64,000 nt of DNA from Caulobacter sp. FWC26 (GCF_002742645.2 NZ_CP033875.1:1590001-1654000), one strand, 5' to 3'; positions 1 through 10,877 are shown, numbered from the stretch's first letter. Made by a program: numbers and translations. Notes: generated by a model not told the origin, from the sequence alone.

Positions 1-613
1 TCATGACATTGCCAGGATCGCCGCCGAAGGCCGCGATGTTGTCGCGCACCCACTCCAGCGCCAGGATCAGGTCGAGATTGCCGACATTGCCGCTGTCGGC
101 GAGGTCGGGATCGCCCAGGCGGGCCAGATAGGCATAGCCGAAACAGTTGAGGCGATGGTTCACCGTGACCACGACCACGTCGTGGGTGCGCGCCAGCCAG
201 GTTCCGTCATAGAGCGGGCTCGATCCCGAGCCGTTGGCATGGGCGCCGCCATGCACATAGACCATCACCGGCCGCCGCTTTCCATCGGCGAGGGCGGGGG
301 TCCAGACGTTCAGGAACAGGCAGTCTTCGCTGGTGGCCTCCTCGGCCCTGGTCTGGGGACAGGCCGGGCCATAGGCCAGCGCGTCGACGACACCCTTCCA
401 CGGTTGGGCCGCCTGCGCCGGCTGGAACCGCCGCGGGGCGGTGTCAGCGCCATACCGCACGCCCTTGAAGACCTTGATCCCGTCGACCTCCAGCCCGCGT
501 ACCCGGCCCGCCACCGTGTCGGCGATCGGGGCGGCGCGACCACTCGCATGGACCTGCGGGGCGACGGCCGCCGCCAAGGTTCCGGCCAGGACGGCGCGGC
601 GATCGAGGGTCAT
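1..613 (-). CDS. Type-B carboxylesterase (3' part missing)
   Basis: This is the N-terminal ~204 residues of a carboxylesterase/lipase; the rest lies beyond the left edge. Translated from the ATG at 611-613, it begins MTLDRRAVLAGTLAAAVAP, a twin-arginine-like or Sec export signal ending near an AHA-type site, so the enzyme is probably periplasmic. The type-B carboxylesterase hallmarks EDCLFLNVWTP (about residue 95) and YVHGGAH (oxyanion-hole loop) are present, followed by the FGGDPGNV motif that normally sits just before the nucleophile GxSxG; that serine lies outside the window. It is expected to hydrolyse carboxylic esters, substrate unknown. It is transcribed away from nothing upstream, and the LysR gene next to it runs in the same direction with about 60 bp between them. 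Confidence 0.85.
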   Translation of the reverse strand, partial: MTLDRRAVLAGTLAAAVAPQVHASGRAAPIADTVAGRVRGLEVDGIKVFKGVRYGADTAPRRFQPAQAAQPWKGVVDALAYGPACPQTRAEEATSEDCLFLNVWTPALADGKRRPVMVYVHGGAHANGSGSSPLYDGTWLARTHDVVVVTVNHRLNCFGYAYLARLGDPDLADSGNVGNLDLILALEWVRDNIAAFGGDPGNVM

Positions 614-672
614 GATGTCTCTCCCGGGGCTTTTGTCGTTGGGCGCGGGCGCGCCGGGGAGAGGCCTGCGCG

Positions 673-1581
673 TCAGCGCGCGGCGGGCTCCGCCGGCGAC
701 GCCTCGGCCAGGCAAAGGTCGATGAAGGTCTGGAGGATCGGGCTCTCGTTGTCCTTGCGCCAAGCCATGTAGAGCTCGACGGGTCGGTCTGGCGTCGTCT
801 CGACGGGCCGGAACTGCACGTCGTCGAAATTGAGGCTCATCGCCGCCTCGGGGACGATCGCCGCGCCGAGCCCCGCGTGGACCAGGGCCAGCATCGAGTG
901 GATCTGGGTGACGTGCTGCACGTAGTTCGGAGTCACGCCGTTGGCGTCGAACAGGGTCGTCAGCATGTTGTAGAAATAGCCGGCGCCTTCAGGCGAATAC
1001 ATGATCAAAGGCTGGTCGTCGAAGTCGGCCAGGGTAAGGGAGGCCTTGGCCAGGCGCGCATCTCCCGTCGGCAGGGCCGCGACCAGCGCCTCGGAAAGCA
1101 CGCGCGCGGTGGCGAACTCGGCCCGTTCCATCGGAGGGCGGACCAGGCCGATGTCGATCCGGCCCGTCAACAAGGCCTCGACCTGTTCGCGCGTCACCAT
1201 CTCGCGCAGGGTCAGATCGGCGTTGGGCAGGCGGGCTTTCGACAGGATCACCAGCTGGGGCAGAAAGTTGTAGCCCGAAGCGGCGGTGAACCCGATCGCG
1301 ATCTGGCCCGCGTCCCCGCTGGCGATCCGGCGCGTGGCCAAGGCCGCGCTCTCGGCCAGGCGCAGGATCCGGCGAGCCTCCAATAGGAAGGCGCGGCCTG
1401 CGGGCGTTAGGCGCACCGAGCGGCTGGTGCGGTCCAGCAGGGTCACGCCCAGGATTCGCTCCAGAAGCTGCACCTGCCGGCTGAGCGGCGGCTGCGTCAT
1501 GTTCAGCCGCTGCGCCGCTCGACCGAAGTGCAGCTCCTCGGCCGTGGCCACGAAGCAGCGAAGCTGGCTCAGTTCGAACAT
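673..1581 (-). CDS. LysR-family transcriptional regulator
   Basis: A 302-residue LysR-type regulator. The start was placed at the ATG of MFELSQLRCFVATAEELHF, the usual LysR N-terminus; the open frame extends 34 codons further upstream but that part has no family resemblance. Residues 1-60 form the winged helix-turn-helix (FGRAAQRLNMTQPPLSRQV, then LLDRTSRSVRLTPAGR); from about residue 90 comes the periplasmic-binding-like effector domain. It lies about 230 bp downstream of the dehydratase gene on the same strand, so control of sugar-acid genes here (glucarate or galactarate as inducer) is a reasonable inference, not shown by the sequence. Confidence 0.88.
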   Translation of the reverse strand: MFELSQLRCFVATAEELHFGRAAQRLNMTQPPLSRQVQLLERILGVTLLDRTSRSVRLTPAGRAFLLEARRILRLAESAALATRRIASGDAGQIAIGFTAASGYNFLPQLVILSKARLPNADLTLREMVTREQVEALLTGRIDIGLVRPPMERAEFATARVLSEALVAALPTGDARLAKASLTLADFDDQPLIMYSPEGAGYFYNMLTTLFDANGVTPNYVQHVTQIHSMLALVHAGLGAAIVPEAAMSLNFDDVQFRPVETTPDRPVELYMAWRKDNESPILQTFIDLCLAEASPAEPAAR

Positions 1582-1809
1582 CGGAAAGCGCCCGTCGACA
1601 ACACCCTGGAGGCGCGAAGCTAGACGCTCGTTCGGACCGATCGCCAGCGTCTTCTTGCCGGGCAGAGGCGCGAAGGCGTTCATGGCGGCGCCAGTGCGCC
1701 GTCGATCCGTCGCTCGCCGAAGCGAAACGCCAGGCGCACGCCGGTCGATGCGTCAAACGCATGGACAGTGCCGGCTTGGCCCTGACGAGCCGCACCGGCG
1801 ATCAGAGAC

Positions 1810-2754
1810 TCACCCGTGAGCGGCACGGCGAACATCGACCGGGTTCAAGCGGGCGATCAGGCCCTGCAGTTCGGCGTATTCGGCGGGAGTCAGTTCGGTC
1901 AGGGGCAGGCGCACGGGCCCGGCGTCGCGGCCCACCGCCTTCATGCCCGCCTTGACGATCGAGACGGCGTAGCCCCGGCCGCGATTGCGCAGCGCGATAT
2001 AGGGCAGCACGAAGTCGCGCAGGCCCGCCATCACGGTGTCCCGATCGCGGGCGCGGACCGCCTTGTAGAAGTCGAGCGCCCATTCGGGCAGGAAGTTGAA
2101 GATGGCCGACGAATAGGTCGTCACGCCCATCTCCAGATACGGCAGGGCGAAGGTCTCGGCCGTGGGCAGGCCGCCGATATAGGTTAGGCGGTCGCCAAGA
2201 CGAGCGTAGTTCCGCATCATCAGTTCGAGGTCGCCGACCCCGTCCTTGAAACCGACGAGATTGGGATTGCGCGCGCAGAGTTTCTCCAGCGTGTCCTCAT
2301 TGAGGATCGCGTTGTCGCGATTGTAGACGATCACCCCCAGCTTAGTGGCCTTGCAGACCGCCTCGATGTGACCGGCCAGACCGTCCTGGGTGGCGTTGGT
2401 CAGGTAAGGCGGCAGCAGGAGCACGCCATCGGCGCCGGCCGCTTCGGCGTCGGCGGCCAAGTCGGTGGCGATGGCCGTGCCATAGCCGCAGCCGGCTATC
2501 ACAGGAATCTTGCCCGCCGTTTCGGCGACGGCGGCGCGCACCACCTGGCCGACCTCGGTCGGGCGCAGCGAGAAGAACTCACCGGTGCCGCCTGCGGCGA
2601 ACAGGCCCGCCAGGTCACGCTCCAGCATCCAGCCGCAGTGCTCGCGATAAGGCGCTTCTTGGAATTGGTGATCAGCATCGAAGTGGGTGACAGGGAACGA
2701 CAGCAGGCCGCCGCCGAGCTGGCGGGCCATTTCCGTCGGCGACATTCGGCTCAT
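1810..2754 (-). CDS. kdgD: 5-dehydro-4-deoxyglucarate dehydratase
   Basis: A 314-residue member of the DapA/NanA class I aldolase family, closest in sequence features to KdgD, which converts 5-dehydro-4-deoxy-D-glucarate to 2,5-dioxopentanoate with loss of water and CO2 in D-glucarate/galactarate catabolism. Visible features: GGTGEFFSL near residues 55-63 (the family GxxGE motif), catalytic Tyr144 in VYNRDN, and the Schiff-base Lys170 in VGFKDGVGD. Length fits the family (about 300). The start [13 protein letters not shown] could also be the second Met. No other glucarate-pathway gene is in the window, so the assignment rests on sequence; a related dihydrodipicolinate synthase-like role is the alternative. 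Confidence 0.85.
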   Translation of the reverse strand: MSRMSPTEMARQLGGGLLSFPVTHFDADHQFQEAPYREHCGWMLERDLAGLFAAGGTGEFFSLRPTEVGQVVRAAVAETAGKIPVIAGCGYGTAIATDLAADAEAAGADGVLLLPPYLTNATQDGLAGHIEAVCKATKLGVIVYNRDNAILNEDTLEKLCARNPNLVGFKDGVGDLELMMRNYARLGDRLTYIGGLPTAETFALPYLEMGVTTYSSAIFNFLPEWALDFYKAVRARDRDTVMAGLRDFVLPYIALRNRGRGYAVSIVKAGMKAVGRDAGPVRLPLTELTPAEYAELQGLIARLNPVDVRRAAHG

Positions 2755-2967
2755 GAAGTCCTCTCCGAGCGGCGGCCGTCGCTCGGGTCGCTCCCGAGAG
2801 GCCGCTTCTTGATCGTCACGGTAGAGAGGGGCGGTGTCGCGGTCTAAGCCAAAGGCGCTATGGACCGATGCGGGAATTGGCTTGATCCGCAGACGGTGAC
2901 GGAGTCCGGCCTTGACCGCTTCTGGTCGGACGGCCAGTCCTAGCCAAACCGTCCTAAAGAGTAGCTC

Positions 2968-4947
2968 GTGCCGTTAGACGCTCCGCCAGCCCAAGTCGCC
3001 GCCGTCGTTGTCGAAGCGCCCCGGCTGCCGCCGCTGGCGGGGCAGGAGGCCTTCTCCACCGCGCGTTACGACGCTCAGGCCCTTGGAGCGACGGCGCGAC
3101 TGGACGCCGTGCTGAGGACTACACCCGGCGTTTCGCTGTTTCGCCGGACGGGCAGCGACGCCGCCAACCCGACGATCCAGGGCCTCTCGCTTCGCGGTGT
3201 CGCGCCATCGGGGGCGGGCCGCGCTCTCGTCACGCTGGATGGCGCGCCGCAGAATGATCCGTTCGGCGGTTGGGTGATCTGGACCGCTTTGCCCGGCGAA
3301 GGGCTATCCGGCGCGACCATCGTGCGGGGCGCCGGGGCGGGGCCCTATGGCGCCGGCGCGCTGACAGGCGTCGTCGCGCTCAGCGAACGGGCCAGCGGCG
3401 GCGGACTCTCCAGCTTGAGCGCGCAAATCGGTGCGCGTGACAGCTGGCGCGCGGCCGGGACTTTCGGGACCGAGCGTCTGCTTCTTACCGCCAGCGGCTT
3501 GCGCACCGATGGCTACTATCCGGTCCGAGATGGTCAGCGCGGCCCGGCCGATACGCCCACGACCCTGGAGGACGGCTCCCTCGCCGCCAGGCTTCAGGGC
3601 CAGATGGACCGCGTGCGGTGGGCGGTCCGTGCGGGCGTGTACCAAGAGCGGCGCGATGCGGGGCTGGCGGGTGCGCGTTCGAACGCGAGCGGCGGCTCGC
3701 TGGCGGTCACCGTGGCCGGCGACGCTTGGCGGCTGCAGGCGTGGGCGCGACGGAGCGATCTTGAAAACACCTCGGTGTCCGTCGCTGCCGGTCGGGTTGC
3801 GACAACGCCGGCCAATGACCAGGTCTCAACCCCCGCTACAGGCTATGGCTTCAACGCCGCCTGGCAGGGGACAGCCGGGGACTGGTCGTGGGAAATGGGC
3901 GGTGACGCCCGGGCGGCCGAAGGGCGGGTGAACGAGCGCTTCCGCTATCAAGCCGGCGCGTTCACCCGGACGCGTGAGGCCGGCGGGCGAACCCTGGTCG
4001 GCGGTCTCTACGCCGAAGCCGCCTTGGCGCGAGAAGACCTGTCGTTCACGGCGGGCGCGCGGCTTGACGGCTGGCGCTCCTACGGCGGTCTCCGGCGCGA
4101 GAGAGACGCAGCGACGGGATCACTGACCCTGGACGCGCCGATCGCCGACGCTTCCGGTCTGACCCCGACCGCGCGGGCTGGCGTGCGCCAACGTATGACG
4201 GGCGACATCTGGTGGCGGGCTGCAGCCTATGCCGGCTTCCGCCCCCCGACGCTGAACGAGTTGCATCGTCCGTTCCGGGTGGGCAACGACGTCACCGAAG
4301 CCAATTCAGCGCTCAAGCCCGAGACCCTCTATGGTCTCGAAGCTGGGTTGGCGGGGGAGGGCGCGGTTCGCTGGACGCTCTCGGCCTTCTACAACCAGCT
4401 CAGGGACCCGATCACCAATGTGACCGTCGGGGTCGGGCCGGGCGCCTTTCCCCTTGCGGGCTTCATCCCAGCCGGCGGGGTGCTGCGTCAGCGGCGCAAT
4501 GTCGGTGAGATCAACGCCCATGGGATTGAGGGCGATGTCGAGACTGAGCTGTCGCGCGCCTGGAGCCTGCGCGCGGCCTTCTCCTGGACCCACGCGCGGG
4601 TCGACGGTGCGGCGGCGGCGCCTCAACTCACGGGCAAGCGTCCCGCTCAGGCCCCCGCCCTGACCCTGACGGCCGGGACGCGCTGGCGCCCCCTGGAGCC
4701 GCTCAGCCTGACGGCCGATCTCCGCTATGAGGGGATGCGTTTCGAGGACGATCTGAATCTGCGCCGGCTCAAGGCGGGGGCGGGGCTGGACCTGCGGGCC
4801 GGGTGGCGGCTCTCGACGTCCAGCGAGCTCTTCATCGCCGCTGACAACGCTCTGGACCGTAGCTTGGCGGTCGGTCAGACGGCGGACGGGGTGACCAGCT
4901 ACGCCGCGCCCCGGACGGTGTGGGTAGGCTTTTCGCTTCGGCGATAG
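2968..4947 (+). CDS. TonB-dependent receptor lacking a visible signal peptide
   Basis: A 659-residue outer-membrane receptor. The N-terminal plug domain is clear: [20 protein letters not shown], then [27 protein letters not shown] and [20 protein letters not shown] long beta-barrel follows, ending in an aromatic-rich strand (VWVGFSLRR). The frame opens with a GTG at 2968, directly after an in-frame TAG at 2962-2964, and the first residues ([17 protein letters not shown]) look like the start of a mature protein. None of the upstream frames between 2755 and 2967 encodes a hydrophobic leader. The gene may therefore have lost its export signal or its start may be misread. Ligand unknown; the following gene is 82 bp downstream on the same strand and may be co-transcribed. 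Confidence 0.85.
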   Translation: MPLDAPPAQVAAVVVEAPRLPPLAGQEAFSTARYDAQALGATARLDAVLRTTPGVSLFRRTGSDAANPTIQGLSLRGVAPSGAGRALVTLDGAPQNDPFGGWVIWTALPGEGLSGATIVRGAGAGPYGAGALTGVVALSERASGGGLSSLSAQIGARDSWRAAGTFGTERLLLTASGLRTDGYYPVRDGQRGPADTPTTLEDGSLAARLQGQMDRVRWAVRAGVYQERRDAGLAGARSNASGGSLAVTVAGDAWRLQAWARRSDLENTSVSVAAGRVATTPANDQVSTPATGYGFNAAWQGTAGDWSWEMGGDARAAEGRVNERFRYQAGAFTRTREAGGRTLVGGLYAEAALAREDLSFTAGARLDGWRSYGGLRRERDAATGSLTLDAPIADASGLTPTARAGVRQRMTGDIWWRAAAYAGFRPPTLNELHRPFRVGNDVTEANSALKPETLYGLEAGLAGEGAVRWTLSAFYNQLRDPITNVTVGVGPGAFPLAGFIPAGGVLRQRRNVGEINAHGIEGDVETELSRAWSLRAAFSWTHARVDGAAAAPQLTGKRPAQAPALTLTAGTRWRPLEPLSLTADLRYEGMRFEDDLNLRRLKAGAGLDLRAGWRLSTSSELFIAADNALDRSLAVGQTADGVTSYAAPRTVWVGFSLRR

Positions 4948-5029
4948 GTTCCGCCGCGAGCGTTCTAGAGGCGCAGCCAGACCTCCTGTCGGGACATCGA
5001 CACAGGAACGGCGCATCGCCACCGCCGTT

Positions 5030-6016
5030 GTGTTCCCACTGATCCTCGGGATCGCCCTTCTCGGATACTTGGGAGCGCACGCCTTGTACGGTGGAGAACG
5101 TCTCGCGCGCCTTGGCGCCTTCAACCCCCGGGTCCCCGATGCAGAAGCCCTGCATCGGACACTGGCCCATTGGAATCACACCCGGCTGGCGCCGGCCGAG
5201 CCTAGCGAAGCGTGGCGCGAGGATCTGGCGACCGAGCAGCGGATGCGCCTGTTGGAAGGCGAGTTCGTGGAGGCTTTCCGCGTCCATGTCGCTCCGCTCG
5301 TTGACGCTGCTCCATGCGACCCGGACGGCTTTGTGGCTTGGTTCGAGGCGCTGAAGGACCACGGGCCCGGCCAGTGGGACCCATTGTTCGATTGGCTTGA
5401 AGGCAAAGCGTCGCTTGAGGACCTCAAATGGTTCCTGACGCAGGAGGCCGCAGGCGAGGCCGGGTTCGACGATCTGGTCGCGATGACCCAGGTGAAGATC
5501 TCCGATCGCGCCAAGCTCGAGCTGGCGCGAAACTACTGGGACGAAATGGGACGCGGAAGCGCGCGGGGCATGCATGGCCCGATGCTGACGCGGACCACGG
5601 CGATGCTGGGCCTGACCCCGACCATCGACGCCACGCTTTGGCAGTCGCTGTGCCTAGCCAACACCATGACCGCTTTCGCGACCACCCGCCGCTATGTCTG
5701 GCACTCGATCGGCGCGTTGGGCGCGGTGGAGTTGACGGCGCCGACGCGCGTGGCCTGTGTCGACGCCGGCCTCAAGCGCGTCGGCGTATCGCCGGAGGCG
5801 CGCAAGTACTTCGCCCTCCACGCCCACCTGGATGTCGAGCACTCCAAGGCGTGGAACGCCGAGGCGCTGGTTCCGCTGGTGGCGGAAGACCCGCGCCGCG
5901 CCCGCTACATCGCCGAGGGCGCGGTCATGCGTCTCATCTGCGGCGAGCAGTGTTTCGAGACCTATCGCGCGCATCTCTGGGCCCATGTCCACCCCCTGGT
6001 TTACGCGGCGGAGTAG
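5030..6016 (+). CDS. Haem-oxygenase-like iron-containing redox protein
   Basis: A 328-residue protein starting at a GTG, with one hydrophobic N-terminal segment (MFPLILGIALLGYLGAHALY), probably a membrane anchor. The rest is all-helical and resembles the iron-containing redox enzyme / haem-oxygenase-like di-iron oxidase group (HDO; relatives include UndA and SznF). Candidate metal ligands in the typical spacing are Glu139 (LTQEAAGE), Glu172 and His182 (WDEMGRGSARGMH), and Asp268 with His271 (HLDVEHSKAW). No substrate can be named. It follows a TonB receptor at short distance, so a role tied to iron or to the imported ligand is possible. Confidence is good for the fold, low for the reaction. 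Confidence 0.75.
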   Translation: MFPLILGIALLGYLGAHALYGGERLARLGAFNPRVPDAEALHRTLAHWNHTRLAPAEPSEAWREDLATEQRMRLLEGEFVEAFRVHVAPLVDAAPCDPDGFVAWFEALKDHGPGQWDPLFDWLEGKASLEDLKWFLTQEAAGEAGFDDLVAMTQVKISDRAKLELARNYWDEMGRGSARGMHGPMLTRTTAMLGLTPTIDATLWQSLCLANTMTAFATTRRYVWHSIGALGAVELTAPTRVACVDAGLKRVGVSPEARKYFALHAHLDVEHSKAWNAEALVPLVAEDPRRARYIAEGAVMRLICGEQCFETYRAHLWAHVHPLVYAAE

Positions 6017-6055
6017 GGCGGGTGACGCGGCGGCTAAACTGCTCAAGGCAGGCGT

Positions 6056-6220
6056 CTAGTCGCCGGCCTTCCGCGACCGCAATCGGCCTTTGCAGCGGTC
6101 CGAGCACGTCTTCACCGCGTCCCAGTCGCGCGCCCACTTGCGGCGCCACGAAAACGGCCGTCCGCAAGCCGCGCACATCTTGTCGGGGATGGTGGCTTTC
6201 GGACGCTTCGCGGCTTTCAT
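6056..6220 (-). CDS. Small DUF2256 zinc-ribbon-like protein (54 aa)
   Basis: A short gene read by eye on the minus strand. It starts with [20 protein letters not shown] and contains the family pattern [19 protein letters not shown] followed by CSDRC, that is Cys-x2-Cys and Cys-x3-Cys pairs expected to bind zinc. Length (54 aa), basic N-terminus and the RPFxWRRKWxxxWD core match the DUF2256 family, whose function is unknown; members often lie near photolyase or DNA-repair genes. Here it stands just before the topoisomerase IB/Ku/LigD group, in the opposite orientation, and converges with the haem-oxygenase-like gene. Confidence 0.85.
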   Translation of the reverse strand: MKAAKRPKATIPDKMCAACGRPFSWRRKWARDWDAVKTCSDRCKGRLRSRKAGD

Positions 6221-6346
6221 CGGCTTTGTCGGTTCCTGAGGGCGCGCTGATGACTACGCGCGGAGGCTCGTTCCGGATGATTTCGGCCGAGAGGGAACGC
6301 GCAGGCGCGCCGACGACTTCCGGATCGGTAGCGTGGGAGGAGCCTC

Positions 6347-7378
6347 ATGCCGAAAGACACCGCTTTTGAGAAATCGGCCGAGGCGGTTCTCGTCTATGTG
6401 AACCATGACGAACCTGGGATCGGACGCGTCCCGACAAAGACTGGCTTTCGGTACCGAGACGCCGAGGGGCGGCCTGTCCGCGACCCGGACACGATCGCGC
6501 GAATTACGACACTTGCGATCCCGCCGGCCTGGACCGAGGTTTGGATCTGCCCGCTCGCCCGGGGCCACATTCAGGCCATCGGCCGCGACGCCAAGGGGCG
6601 CAAACAGTATCGATATCACGACGCCTGGCGCCGTGATCGGGACGGTCTGAAGTTTGAGCGGATGATTGCCTTCGGACGCGGCTTGCCGCGCCTGCGGGCG
6701 CGCGTGGAGAAGGATCTGGGACGGCGCGGCCTCCCCCGCGAAAAGGTGATCGCCGCCGTTGTCCGCCTGATGGAGTTGACCCTGATCCGCGTCGGAAACG
6801 AAGCATACGTCAAGGAAAACAAGAGCTTTGGGCTGACTACCCTGCGTGATCGCCATGCGACGCTTTCGGGGGTGGGCGGGGTCTTCGAGTTCAGAGGCAA
6901 GAGCGGGAAGGTCCATAAGACCGGCTTCCGCGACCGCCGGCTCGCACGCATCGTCAAGGCTTGCCAGGACATCCCCGGCCAGCGCCTGTTCCAGTATCTC
7001 GACGCGGAAGGGGCGCGCCGGTCCGTCGAGTCCGCCGACATCAACGCCTATATCCGCGAGAGCCTGGGCGGGGACTTCTCCGCCAAGGATTTCCGCACCT
7101 GGGCGGGCACCTTGGGGGCGGCGCGAGCGCTGTGTCAGCGTCCCAAAGCGAGCAGCGCGACGGAAGCCAAGCGCAACGTGACCGACTGCGTCAAGGCGGT
7201 GGCAAGCCTGCTGGGCAATACCGCCGCCGTCTGTCGCGGATCCTACATCCATCCGCTGGTGCTTGAGGCGTATGAGCAAGGGGCGTTGCCTTTGAAGCCC
7301 GGCCGTTCGCCCCGCGCTTTCGAGCTGGCGGTGATCCGTTTCCTTGAGGCGGCCCGGGCCTCTCGCGTCGCACGCTGA
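6347..7378 (+). CDS. DNA topoisomerase IB (poxvirus-like)
   Basis: A 343-residue type IB topoisomerase that relaxes supercoils through a 3'-phosphotyrosyl intermediate. The family's catalytic set is visible: Arg148 in LTLIRVGNEAY, Lys185 in the beta hairpin EFRGKSGK, Arg250 in KDFRTWAGT, and the nucleophile Tyr300 in CRGSYIHPLV. The N-terminal 90 residues correspond to the small DNA-clamp domain. Length fits bacterial/poxvirus enzymes. A good ribosome-binding site (GGGAGGA) lies 6 bases before the ATG. The gene is followed after 54 bp by ku on the same strand, suggesting shared transcription and a link to break repair. Confidence 0.93.
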   Translation: MPKDTAFEKSAEAVLVYVNHDEPGIGRVPTKTGFRYRDAEGRPVRDPDTIARITTLAIPPAWTEVWICPLARGHIQAIGRDAKGRKQYRYHDAWRRDRDGLKFERMIAFGRGLPRLRARVEKDLGRRGLPREKVIAAVVRLMELTLIRVGNEAYVKENKSFGLTTLRDRHATLSGVGGVFEFRGKSGKVHKTGFRDRRLARIVKACQDIPGQRLFQYLDAEGARRSVESADINAYIRESLGGDFSAKDFRTWAGTLGAARALCQRPKASSATEAKRNVTDCVKAVASLLGNTAAVCRGSYIHPLVLEAYEQGALPLKPGRSPRAFELAVIRFLEAARASRVAR

Positions 7379-7432
7379 CGGAACGCCTCATCTCGCACCG
7401 CCGTTGAAGGGGATCATCGAGGAGAACCGCTC

Positions 7433-8269
7433 ATGGTCGCCGGCCGTCCCACCTGGCAAGGGCATTTGCGCTTATCGCTCGTGACCTGCCCGGTCGCGCT
7501 GTACACCGCCACGGACTCCCAGAGCGATGTGCGGTTCAACATGCTGCACAAGACGACGCACAACCGCATCCGGATGGTGCCCACCGATCCTGACCTGGGG
7601 CCGGTCGAGCGCGCAGACATCGTCAAGGGCTACGCCTACGAGAAGGACCAGTACGTCGTCATCACTCAGGACGAGATCGACGATGTCCGACTGGAGAGCA
7701 CGCGAACCATCGACATCGAGCGTTTCGTCTCCGCCAGCGAGATCGACCGGCTCTATTGGGACAATCCCTACTTTCTCGTTCCCGACGGTAAGCTGGCCGC
7801 CGAAGCCTATACGGTGATCCGCGAGGCGATGAGCGAGGAAGGACAGGTGGCCCTGGGGCGGGTCGTCATGCATCAGCGCGAGCGCCTGCTGGCGATCGAA
7901 CCGCGTGACAACGGTATGGTCGCCTGGAGCCTTCGCGCGCATCGCGAGGTTCGCGACGCGGCGGACTATTTCGACGATATCCCCGACCAGAAGGCCGATC
8001 CGGGCATGATTCAGATCGCCCAGAAGATCATCGCCCAGAAGGAAGGGCCTTTCGATCCCGAGCAGTTCAACGACCGTTATGAGGACGCCCTGCGCGAGCT
8101 GATCGCGGAGAAACGCAAGGGCAAGGGCCGCAAAGTCTCAGCGCCGCCGCCCGAGGAAACCAATGTGGTCGACCTCATGGACGCCTTGCGCAAGAGCCTG
8201 GGCGATGCGCCGAAGGCGCGAAAGCCCACACGCGGTAAAGCGACCAAGCCGGCCAAGAAGGCGAGTTAG
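7433..8269 (+). CDS. ku: Ku protein, DNA end-binding for NHEJ
   Basis: A 278-residue prokaryotic Ku homodimer subunit that binds double-strand DNA ends and recruits LigD. The N-terminus has the standard opening [20 protein letters not shown], then the Ku core with [19 protein letters not shown] and the beta-barrel segment ending [16 protein letters not shown]. The C-terminal ~50 residues are lysine-rich ([17 protein letters not shown]), as in extended bacterial Ku proteins where this tail aids DNA binding and LigD contact. AGGAG stands before the ATG. Its 3' end overlaps that of ligD by 4 bases in convergent orientation, a typical NHEJ pairing. Confidence 0.95.
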   Translation: MVAGRPTWQGHLRLSLVTCPVALYTATDSQSDVRFNMLHKTTHNRIRMVPTDPDLGPVERADIVKGYAYEKDQYVVITQDEIDDVRLESTRTIDIERFVSASEIDRLYWDNPYFLVPDGKLAAEAYTVIREAMSEEGQVALGRVVMHQRERLLAIEPRDNGMVAWSLRAHREVRDAADYFDDIPDQKADPGMIQIAQKIIAQKEGPFDPEQFNDRYEDALRELIAEKRKGKGRKVSAPPPEETNVVDLMDALRKSLGDAPKARKPTRGKATKPAKKAS

Positions 8270-10872
8270 CGCTTGGTCTTTTCCAGCTTGCGGATCGCCG
8301 CCGCCAGGGGCCTGGCGCTATCAGCAAAGGTGTCCCAGGCGTCGAGGCTCTTCAAAAGGCCAGGGGCGGTTCGCAGGTTGAAGCGCGAGGTCTCCAAGCC
8401 CTTGCGAACCTGCGTCCAGTTCAGCGGCCAGGACACCGGTGCGCCGGGACGGGCGCGTGGCGACAGCGGGGCCACGGCTGTGCTCATCCGATCGTTGCGC
8501 AGATAGTCCAGGAAGATGCGGCCGCCCCGATCCTTCTTGGCCATGGTGATCAGATAACGGTCCGGACTTTCGGCCGCCATGCGGGCGCAGACCTCACGAG
8601 CGAACGCCTTAGCCGTTTCCCAATCTAGACCTTCGGCCTTGATGGGTGAGACGACGTGCAGACCCTTTCCGCCCGTCGTCTTGCAGAACGGTGTCAGACC
8701 CAGCGCCTCGAGCCGGTCACGGATCTCCCGCGCCGCCTCGACGACGGCGTCGAACGGCACATCCGGCGCGGGATCGAGGTCGAAAACGAGCCGTCCGGGA
8801 ACCTCGGGCGCGTTCGGCGCACAGTTCCAGGGGTGCAGCTCGGTCGCGCCCCACTGGGCGGCGGCGACCAAGCTCTCGACGGTATTGAAGACCAGATAGG
8901 GTTTGCGATCGCCGCTGACCGTCACGGCGTCGATCAACGCTGAGACTCCCTTGCCCGCGTGGCGCTGGAAGAAGGTCTCACCCGCGATACCGTCTGGGGT
9001 TCGGATGACCGAGCAGGGCCGTCCTTTTATGTGTTCAAGCATCCATGGACCGACCGCGGCGAAGTAGTCGGCGAGCTCTCGCTTCGTTCCCGGAGTCCCG
9101 TCGCCGGCGTCGGGCCAGAGCGGCTTGTCGGGATTGGTGATCGTCACGCCCAGCACCAGGGAATTGCCGCGCGAGGCGGGGGACGGGGCGGGCGTGGCCA
9201 GCTCCGCGTCCGCCGCCGGCGCCGGGGCTTCGGCCTCGACGGCCTTGGCGGGCTTGTCCTCGCGGAGCCCTTTGAACGACGCTTGCCGCACCGATCCTTC
9301 TCCCGTGAACCCAGCGAACTCTATCTCGGCGACCAGTTCGGGTTCCACCCAGTGAGTGCTCGGTCCCCCGCGCGGCGCGCCCTTGCCGGCAAAGGGAGAC
9401 GCTTCGCGCGTCAGACTCTTTAGCGCCGGTACGAGTTTGGCGAGCTTTTCGCGGCCAAAGCCTGTTCCGACACGACCGACATGAACGAGATCCCCGTCAC
9501 GATAAACGCCGACGATCAGTGAGCGGAAGGCTTCTCCCGTGGTGGTCCAGCCGCCGATCACCACCTCGTGGCCCGCTCGGCACTTGGCCTTGGTCCAGGC
9601 CGCGCTCTTGCCCGAGCGGTAGGGCGCGTCCAGCCGTTTGGAGACCACGCCTTCCAGCGACATTCGACACGCCGATTGCAGCACCGCCTCGCCGCCGCTG
9701 GTGAAGTGTTCGACATAGCGCAGGCGATCGCCGGTCTTCGGCAGGAGGGTCTTCAGCCGTTGCTTGCGCTCTTGCAGCGGCAGGTCGGCAAGCGCTTCGC
9801 CGTCGGTGTGCAGAAGATCGAATGCGAAGAAGATCAGGTCGTCGGTGTCCTGTTCCGACAACGCCGCCTGCAATCCGGCGAAAGAGGGAGAGCCTTCGGC
9901 GTCGAGCGCGACGACCTCACCATCGATCAGCGAGTCCGGCAGGTGGGCGGCGTCTTCGATCAGTTGAGGAAAGCGGTCGCTCCAGTCGAGGCCTGTGCGT
10001 GTCCGCAGCGTCGCGACGCCGCCTTGGACGCGCAGTTGCATCCGGTAGCCGTCGAACTTGATCTCGTGTGCCCAATCGCTGCCGGCGGGCGGGCGATCGA
10101 CCAGCTTGCACAGTTGCGGTGGGACGAATTTCGGCATGGTGTTTGAGCGGTTCGCGGGCGCCTTCCGCTTGGGCGGCGTGGCCGCTGCGTCTTCCCGGTC
10201 GCGGGCTTTCGGCGAGGCCGTGGTGCTCCACACCGCGTCTGCAGGTTGGCGCGTCTCGGCCATAAAAGGCGTCGGCGCGCGGCCCTTGCCCGAGGCGATC
10301 TCCTCCATGGTGCGGCCCGAGGCGATCGAGAAAGCCGAAGTTTCCAGGAAGTCGGCGTCTTCGTCGCGCGCGAAGGCGTCGCGGTGCTTGATCAGCAGCC
10401 AGTTCGCCCGTTTGCCGCCGCTGCGGTCGCTCTTGATCCGGACCAGGACCCAGCCGCCCTTCATCCGCTCGCCGGAGAACACCAGCTTGATCTCGCCGCG
10501 CTTGAGCCCCTTTTCGAGATCGAAACCGGGTTCCGGCGCCCACCATCCGCGATCCCAGAGCATGACGGTTCCGCCGCCGTACTGTCCCTTGGGGATCACC
10601 CCCTCGAAGTCCCCGTAGGCGAGGGGATGGTCCTCGACCTGCACGGCCAGGCGTTTGTCATGAGGATCGCGCGAGGGGCCTCGCGTCACGGCCCAGGACA
10701 GGAAGACGCCCTCATGCTCCAGCCGTAGATCGTAATGAAGGCGCGTCGCATCGTGTTTCTGGATCACGAATCGCGCCCGGGCGGACGCCGCGACGCGGGC
10801 CTCGTCCGAAGGTTCGGACGTGACCGTAAAGTCGCGTTTGGCCCGGTAACTCACCAGCGTCCGCTTGGCCAC
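8266..10872 (-). CDS. ligD: Multidomain ATP-dependent DNA ligase D
   Basis: An 868-residue LigD with domain order phosphoesterase - ligase - polymerase. Residues 30-200: 3'-phosphoesterase with His40 and His46 in [18 protein letters not shown]. Residues 250-535: ligase with the nucleotidyl-accepting Lys272 in [10 protein letters not shown] and downstream motifs [16 protein letters not shown] and AWTKAKC. Residues 575-865: archaeo-eukaryotic-primase-type polymerase with metal-binding Asp698 and Asp700 in LVFDLDP and [10 protein letters not shown]. The linkers are proline/alanine-rich. Together with Ku it processes and seals double-strand breaks, chiefly in non-replicating cells. A small acidic protein gene lies 5 bp upstream on the same strand. 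Confidence 0.96.
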   Translation of the reverse strand: MAKRTLVSYRAKRDFTVTSEPSDEARVAASARARFVIQKHDATRLHYDLRLEHEGVFLSWAVTRGPSRDPHDKRLAVQVEDHPLAYGDFEGVIPKGQYGGGTVMLWDRGWWAPEPGFDLEKGLKRGEIKLVFSGERMKGGWVLVRIKSDRSGGKRANWLLIKHRDAFARDEDADFLETSAFSIASGRTMEEIASGKGRAPTPFMAETRQPADAVWSTTASPKARDREDAAATPPKRKAPANRSNTMPKFVPPQLCKLVDRPPAGSDWAHEIKFDGYRMQLRVQGGVATLRTRTGLDWSDRFPQLIEDAAHLPDSLIDGEVVALDAEGSPSFAGLQAALSEQDTDDLIFFAFDLLHTDGEALADLPLQERKQRLKTLLPKTGDRLRYVEHFTSGGEAVLQSACRMSLEGVVSKRLDAPYRSGKSAAWTKAKCRAGHEVVIGGWTTTGEAFRSLIVGVYRDGDLVHVGRVGTGFGREKLAKLVPALKSLTREASPFAGKGAPRGGPSTHWVEPELVAEIEFAGFTGEGSVRQASFKGLREDKPAKAVEAEAPAPAADAELATPAPSPASRGNSLVLGVTITNPDKPLWPDAGDGTPGTKRELADYFAAVGPWMLEHIKGRPCSVIRTPDGIAGETFFQRHAGKGVSALIDAVTVSGDRKPYLVFNTVESLVAAAQWGATELHPWNCAPNAPEVPGRLVFDLDPAPDVPFDAVVEAAREIRDRLEALGLTPFCKTTGGKGLHVVSPIKAEGLDWETAKAFAREVCARMAAESPDRYLITMAKKDRGGRIFLDYLRNDRMSTAVAPLSPRARPGAPVSWPLNWTQVRKGLETSRFNLRTAPGLLKSLDAWDTFADSARPLAAAIRKLEKTKR

Positions 10873-10877
10873 TGCGG

